From assembly GCF_026241195.1 (NCBI RefSeq), contig NZ_JAPFQO010000008.1:62001-126000 (forward strand): DNA of 64,000 nucleotides. Direction: 5' to 3'. A program made the translations under genes and the position numbers. This DNA comes from Pontibacter anaerobius (GTDB lineage: Bacteria; Bacteroidota; Bacteroidia; Cytophagales; Hymenobacteraceae). The notes beneath the pieces are model-generated. The model ran no database searches. It saw only the letters and a list, made by a program, of their open reading frames with translations, and was not told the DNA's origin. Positions 59,916 through 64,000 of this stretch are shown here, piece by piece (the first letter of the stretch is position 1; every line of letters begins with the position of its first letter).

Positions 59916-62900
59916 ATGCTTCACTTCTTTTTTAATCAACCTGATACGGTTTACGCGCTGCAAACTGCGCGGGAACTAACCTCCACAGACATTCAAAAGC
60001 TTGAATGGTTATTCGGCAACGCCACTCTAAAACAGGAAACTGTGCTGAGTGGCTTTTTTGTTGGCCCTCGCGCTGCCATGATCACCCCATGGAGCACCAA
60101 CGCCGTCGAAATTACCCAAAACATGGGCATTGAGGGAATCATCCGGATAGAGGAGTTTAAAATAGTAGCAGAAGATTTCACTGACTTTGACCCAATGCTT
60201 TCTCAAAAGTATAATGGTCTTGATCAGGATATCTATGATATCCATATTCAGCCGGAGCCTGTGCAGCCGGTTACGGATATTGCCGCTTACAACAAACAGG
60301 AAGGGCTTTCGCTTAGCGACGAAGAAGTTGAGTATTTAAACCAGCTTTCCGAAAGGCTGGGCAGACCACTTACCGACTCAGAAGTTTTCGGCTTTTCGCA
60401 GGTGAACTCGGAGCACTGCCGTCATAAGATCTTCAATGGCAAGTTTGTGATTGATGGCGAAGAGAAACCTGTTTCGCTGTTCAAGCTGATTCGCAAAACA
60501 TCAGAAGCCAATCCGAACGATATTGTTTCGGCTTACAAAGATAACGTAGCCTTTGTAAAAGGGCCGGTGGTACAGCAGTTTGCGCCAAAACGCGCCGATG
60601 TACCTGACTTTTACAAAGTAAGCGACTTCGAATCCGTTATCTCTATCAAAGCAGAAACCCATAACTTCCCGACTACAGTAGAACCATTTAACGGTGCGGC
60701 AACCGGTTCCGGAGGTGAAATCAGAGACAGGTTGGCTGGTGGACAGGGAGCGCTTCCACTTGCCGGAACAGCAGTATATATGACGGCGTTGTCGCGCCTG
60801 GAAAAAGACCGCCCATGGGAAAAGGCGACGCAGGAAAGAAAGTGGCTGTACCAAACGCCAATGGACATACTGATCAAGGCCTCGAACGGAGCCAGCGACT
60901 TTGGAAATAAATTCGGACAGCCTTTGATCACAGGTTCTGTTTTGACATTCGAACACGACGAAAAGTCTGACGAAGTTGAGGCACCAAGAAAACTAGGTTA
61001 CGACAAAGTGATCATGCTGGCTGGTGGCGTTGGCTACGGCAAAGCAAGCCAGGCGCAGAAGGGGCATCCGAAAACTGGTGATAAGATTGTTATACTTGGC
61101 GGTGAGAACTACCGCATTGGTATGGGCGGCGCCGCTGTATCTTCTGCCGATACAGGTGAGCATGGCACAGGCATCGAATTAAATGCCATCCAGCGCTCTA
61201 ACCCGGAGATGCAGAAACGTGCCGCTAACGCTATCCGCGGCATGGTGGAAAGTGAGCACAACCCAATCGTTTCTATTCACGACCACGGTGCAGGTGGTCA
61301 CTTAAACTGCCTTTCGGAGTTAGTTGAAGAAACCGGTGGTAAAATAGATTTGGATAAACTGCCCGTAGGCGACCCTACCCTATCTGCCAAAGAAATCATC
61401 GGTAACGAGTCGCAGGAGCGAATGGGACTGGTGATTGGCGAAAAGGATATTGATACCCTGCAAAAGATAGCAGAGCGTGAACGAGCACCTATGTATACTG
61501 TAGGTGACGTTACCGGCGACCACCGCTTTACTTTCGAATCCTGCACTACTGGCGAAAAACCGATGGACCTGGAGCTAAGCGACATGTTCGGAAGTTCGCC
61601 GAAAATGGTGATGGCTGACAAATCTGTTGAAAGAAACTACCAGCCTGTAAGCTACGACAAGAACCAACTTTATACTTACCTGGAGCAGGTGCTGCAGTTA
61701 GAAGCCGTAGCCTGTAAGGATTGGCTAACCAATAAAGTTGACCGTTGCGTTGGTGGCCGTGTGGCGAAACAACAGTGTGCCGGTCCATTGCAATTGCCGC
61801 TGAACAACTGTGGCGTGATGGCTTTAGACTTCCAGGGTAAAGAGGGTGTTGCTACTTCTGTGGGTCATGCTCCTGTTTCAGCCCTGATTAACCCGGCTGC
61901 AGGTAGCCGCAATGCTATCGGTGAGTCATTATCAAACATCGTTTGGGCTCCTTTAAAGGATGGTTTGAAAAGTGTTTCGCTTTCTGCCAACTGGATGTGG
62001 GCATCTAAAAACGAAGGCGAAGATGCTCGTTTATACAAAGCCGTAGAAGCCTGTTCTGATTTTGCCATCGCGTTGGGCATCAACATCCCGACAGGTAAAG
62101 ACTCGCTTTCCATGAAGCAGAAGTATAAAGACGAGGAAGTTATCGCACCTGGTACAGTGATCATCTCAGCAGCGGGAAACTGCTGCAACGTACGCCAGGT
62201 TGTGGAGCCAGTTCTGCAACGAGATGGTGGTAATATTTACTACATCAACCTTTCAAACGATGCCTACAAGTTAGGCGGTTCTTCGTTTGCGCAGATCGTG
62301 AATAAAATCGGCAATGAAACACCGGATATCACTGATGCTTCGTTGTTTAAGAGTGCATTTAATACCCTGCAGGGATTAATTAAAGAAGGTAAGATTGAAG
62401 CAGGTCATGATATTGGCAGCGGTGGTTTGATCACGACCCTGCTTGAGATGTGCTTTGCAGATAATAACTTGGGTGCATCCATTGACCTGACATCTCTGGG
62501 TGAAGCGGACAGCATCAAAGTGCTTTTTGCTGAGAACATTGGCGTAGTATTCCAGGCATCAGCAGACGTGGAAGAGACCTTAAAAGCGAACAACGTGCCT
62601 TTCCACAAAATAGGTACAAGCACTTCTACTGCAACGTTAGAACTGAAAAACGGTGAAGACGCTTACAGCTTTGATGTTGCTCAGCTACGTGATACCTGGT
62701 TTAAAACTTCATACTTACTCGACATCAAGCAAAGTGGTCCGGTAAGTGCGAAAGAGCGTTTCGACAACTATAAAAAGCACGACCTGATCTACAAATTTCC
62801 GGAAGGATTTGACGGTAAGAAGCCGGTTATAGACAACTCTAAACCAAGAATAAAAGCTGCCATCATTCGTGAGAAAGGAAGTAACTCTGAGCGTGAAATG

Positions 62901-63599
62901 GCCAATGCCATGTACCTTGCGGGCTTCGACGTGAAGGACGTGCACATGACGGATCTGATCTCCGGTAGGGAAACCCTGGAGGATATCCGTTTCATCGGTG
63001 CCGTGGGTGGCTTCTCTAACTCAGATGTTCTTGGGTCGGCCAAAGGTTGGGCCGGAGCCTTTATGTACAACGAAAAAGCAAAGACAGCGCTGGAGAACTT
63101 CTTTAACCGCGAAGACACCCTATCAGTAGGCATTTGCAACGGCTGTCAGCTATTCGTGGAGTTAGGCCTCATTACCAAGGGCCATGAAGAGCCGGCGAAA
63201 ATGCTGCATAACGTAAGCCATAAACACGAAAGCATCTTCACGTCTTTAACTATCCGGGAAAATAAATCGGTAATGCTTTCGAGCCTGGCCGGAAGTACGC
63301 TGGGAGTGTGGGTATCACACGGAGAAGGTCGTTTCTGCCTGCCACACTTAGAAGATAAATACCAGATCGTTGGCAAGTATGGCTATGAAACTTACCCAGC
63401 CTGCCCGAACGGTTCTGACTACAACACCGCCATGATCTGTGACGAAACGGGTCGCCACCTGGTGATGATGCCGCACATTGAGCGCTCGCTTCTGCAGTGG
63501 CAATGGGCACACTATCCGAAAGGCCGCCACGACGAAGTATCGCCATGGATGGAGGCTTTCGTGAATGCCAGAAAGTGGTTGGAGACTAACGGAAAATAG
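59916..63599 (+). CDS. purL: Phosphoribosylformylglycinamidine synthase PurL, large single-chain form
   Basis: 1227 residues, the large form that joins PurS-, PurL- and PurQ-type parts in one chain; fourth step of purine synthesis (FGAR + Gln + ATP to FGAM). The N-terminal PurS-like region is followed by the linker and first AIRS-type domain (SEVFGFSQVNSEHCRHKIFN, KAETHNFPTTVEPFNGAATG), a second one (VGDPTLSAKEIIGNESQERM region onward) and a C-terminal glutaminase domain (about 970-1227) with the nucleophile in SVGICNGCQLFVELGL and the His/Glu pair near the end. No frameshift seen. Purine control is not visible in the leader. Confidence 0.97.
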   Translation: MLHFFFNQPDTVYALQTARELTSTDIQKLEWLFGNATLKQETVLSGFFVGPRAAMITPWSTNAVEITQNMGIEGIIRIEEFKIVAEDFTDFDPMLSQKYNGLDQDIYDIHIQPEPVQPVTDIAAYNKQEGLSLSDEEVEYLNQLSERLGRPLTDSEVFGFSQVNSEHCRHKIFNGKFVIDGEEKPVSLFKLIRKTSEANPNDIVSAYKDNVAFVKGPVVQQFAPKRADVPDFYKVSDFESVISIKAETHNFPTTVEPFNGAATGSGGEIRDRLAGGQGALPLAGTAVYMTALSRLEKDRPWEKATQERKWLYQTPMDILIKASNGASDFGNKFGQPLITGSVLTFEHDEKSDEVEAPRKLGYDKVIMLAGGVGYGKASQAQKGHPKTGDKIVILGGENYRIGMGGAAVSSADTGEHGTGIELNAIQRSNPEMQKRAANAIRGMVESEHNPIVSIHDHGAGGHLNCLSELVEETGGKIDLDKLPVGDPTLSAKEIIGNESQERMGLVIGEKDIDTLQKIAERERAPMYTVGDVTGDHRFTFESCTTGEKPMDLELSDMFGSSPKMVMADKSVERNYQPVSYDKNQLYTYLEQVLQLEAVACKDWLTNKVDRCVGGRVAKQQCAGPLQLPLNNCGVMALDFQGKEGVATSVGHAPVSALINPAAGSRNAIGESLSNIVWAPLKDGLKSVSLSANWMWASKNEGEDARLYKAVEACSDFAIALGINIPTGKDSLSMKQKYKDEEVIAPGTVIISAAGNCCNVRQVVEPVLQRDGGNIYYINLSNDAYKLGGSSFAQIVNKIGNETPDITDASLFKSAFNTLQGLIKEGKIEAGHDIGSGGLITTLLEMCFADNNLGASIDLTSLGEADSIKVLFAENIGVVFQASADVEETLKANNVPFHKIGTSTSTATLELKNGEDAYSFDVAQLRDTWFKTSYLLDIKQSGPVSAKERFDNYKKHDLIYKFPEGFDGKKPVIDNSKPRIKAAIIREKGSNSEREMANAMYLAGFDVKDVHMTDLISGRETLEDIRFIGAVGGFSNSDVLGSAKGWAGAFMYNEKAKTALENFFNREDTLSVGICNGCQLFVELGLITKGHEEPAKMLHNVSHKHESIFTSLTIRENKSVMLSSLAGSTLGVWVSHGEGRFCLPHLEDKYQIVGKYGYETYPACPNGSDYNTAMICDETGRHLVMMPHIERSLLQWQWAHYPKGRHDEVSPWMEAFVNARKWLETNGK

Positions 63600-63648
63600 T
63601 GAATATAAAGCTATTTTGTCCCAGCATTTGAGATAATTTATAATAGCT

Positions 63649-63694
63649 AAACCCTCCTGTTTTAGAGATATAATTTCTAAAGCAGGAGGGTTTT
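63649..63694 (+). terminator. Terminator of purL
   Basis: AAACCCTCCTG/CAGGAGGGTTTT, with an inner TTTAGA/TTCTAAA arm, 50 bases after the purL stop. Confidence 0.8.
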
Positions 63695-63778
63695 CTGTAT
63701 AGGTACTATTCTGATCTGCTAAACAGTAATAGCCGGAAATTAAGAATGATCTACCTGCGCGGCTAATTGCTACGCTTC

Positions 63779-64000
63779 TTATTCATGGTCATGATGACTT
63801 TCTTTGGCTTCAGCATATGTTTTATGAGTAATGCCTTTAGGATGCTCAGCTGGTGCATAGATAGTATAAAGTTTCAGGTCCGTTGTACCTGTGTTCTTGA
63901 TGTGGTGATAGTATCCGGCAGGGATCAACACAGCCCAATCATCTGATATCGTTTTGTCGTAGGTTAGCTTACCTGATTCCTTGCCCATTCGTACACGAGC
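63779..64000 (-). CDS. Cupin domain protein, C-terminal part
   Basis: The frame runs off the right edge of the window, so the N-terminus is missing; about 74 codons are present. The visible part has the second cupin motif, WAVLIPAGYYHHIKNTGTTD, followed by LKLYTIYAPAEHPKGITHKT and a His/Glu-rich tail (ESHHDHE). Small cupins ending in LYTIYAPPEHP... are usually metal-binding enzymes or sensors of unknown substrate. An internal ATG at 63988 is not taken as start because the frame continues upstream. Confidence 0.85.
   Translation of the reverse strand, partial: ARVRMGKESGKLTYDKTISDDWAVLIPAGYYHHIKNTGTTDLKLYTIYAPAEHPKGITHKTYAEAKESHHDHE

Overview
The window looks like chromosome of a member of the Bacteroidota, probably family Hymenobacteraceae (Pontibacter-like); this is inferred from gene content and style, not from a database match. 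Supporting signs are: several starts preceded by the Bacteroidota -7 promoter element TAnnTTTG and few good Shine-Dalgarno sequences; the order yceD-rpmF-plsX-fabH; MgtE, an SpmA-SpmB fusion, DUF983, a DUF4905-like protein and many lipoproteins; and a CheB-CheR-histidine kinase fusion. Most genes are ordinary and intact.

Layout. 1-2.7 kb: end of a peptide ABC transporter (binding protein and two permeases). 3-4 kb: a small unknown gene and msrA. 4.1-14.5 kb: a sensory block with a bacteriophytochrome photosensor lacking an output domain, a CheB-CheR-PAS-kinase directly downstream, a divergent PAS/GAF kinase, a NarL-type regulator and a STAS protein. 14.7-22.1 kb: SDR, aldo/keto reductase, M14 peptidase, SpmAB-like membrane protein, tRNA-Ser(GGA), asparaginase, TatD. 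22.3-28.3 kb: two family 2 glycosyltransferases, a polysaccharide deacetylase, a SpoIIE-type phosphatase and an UPF0104/LPG-flippase-like protein. 28.3-40 kb: housekeeping genes (ruvC, HIT, greA, a 2-hydroxyacid dehydrogenase, mgtE, rsmA, leucyl aminopeptidase, pdxA, yceD, rpmF, plsX, fabH). 41-51.7 kb: LysM/RlpA-like protein, NfeD, small lipoproteins (one broken by a stop codon), AlkD-like protein, kdsB, SUI1/YciH, lipid kinase, universal stress protein, GAPDH. 51.8-59.7 kb: accessory region beginning at tRNA-Glu(TTC), with DsbA-like, SnoaL-like, two AraC regulators, DUF983, a frameshifted cupin, SDR and alcohol dehydrogenase, plus three related protein-level remnants that look like recombinase C-termini. 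59.9-64 kb: purL and a cupin gene running off the right edge.

Three things stand out. First, the heptamer AAGTATA/TATACTT is extremely common in genes and spacers alike (28 hand-counted in the first 14 kb against about 1.7 expected for uniform bases) and nearly absent from about 51.9-58 kb, which is how a genome-wide DNA signature such as an uptake sequence, with a horizontally acquired gap, would look. Second, two spacers (28.9-29.8 and 40.1-40.9 kb) carry copies of a roughly 400-bp repeat made of small palindromes and a conserved, strongly foldable core of about 115 bp. Third, the tRNA-Glu region shows signs of repeated integration and decay.
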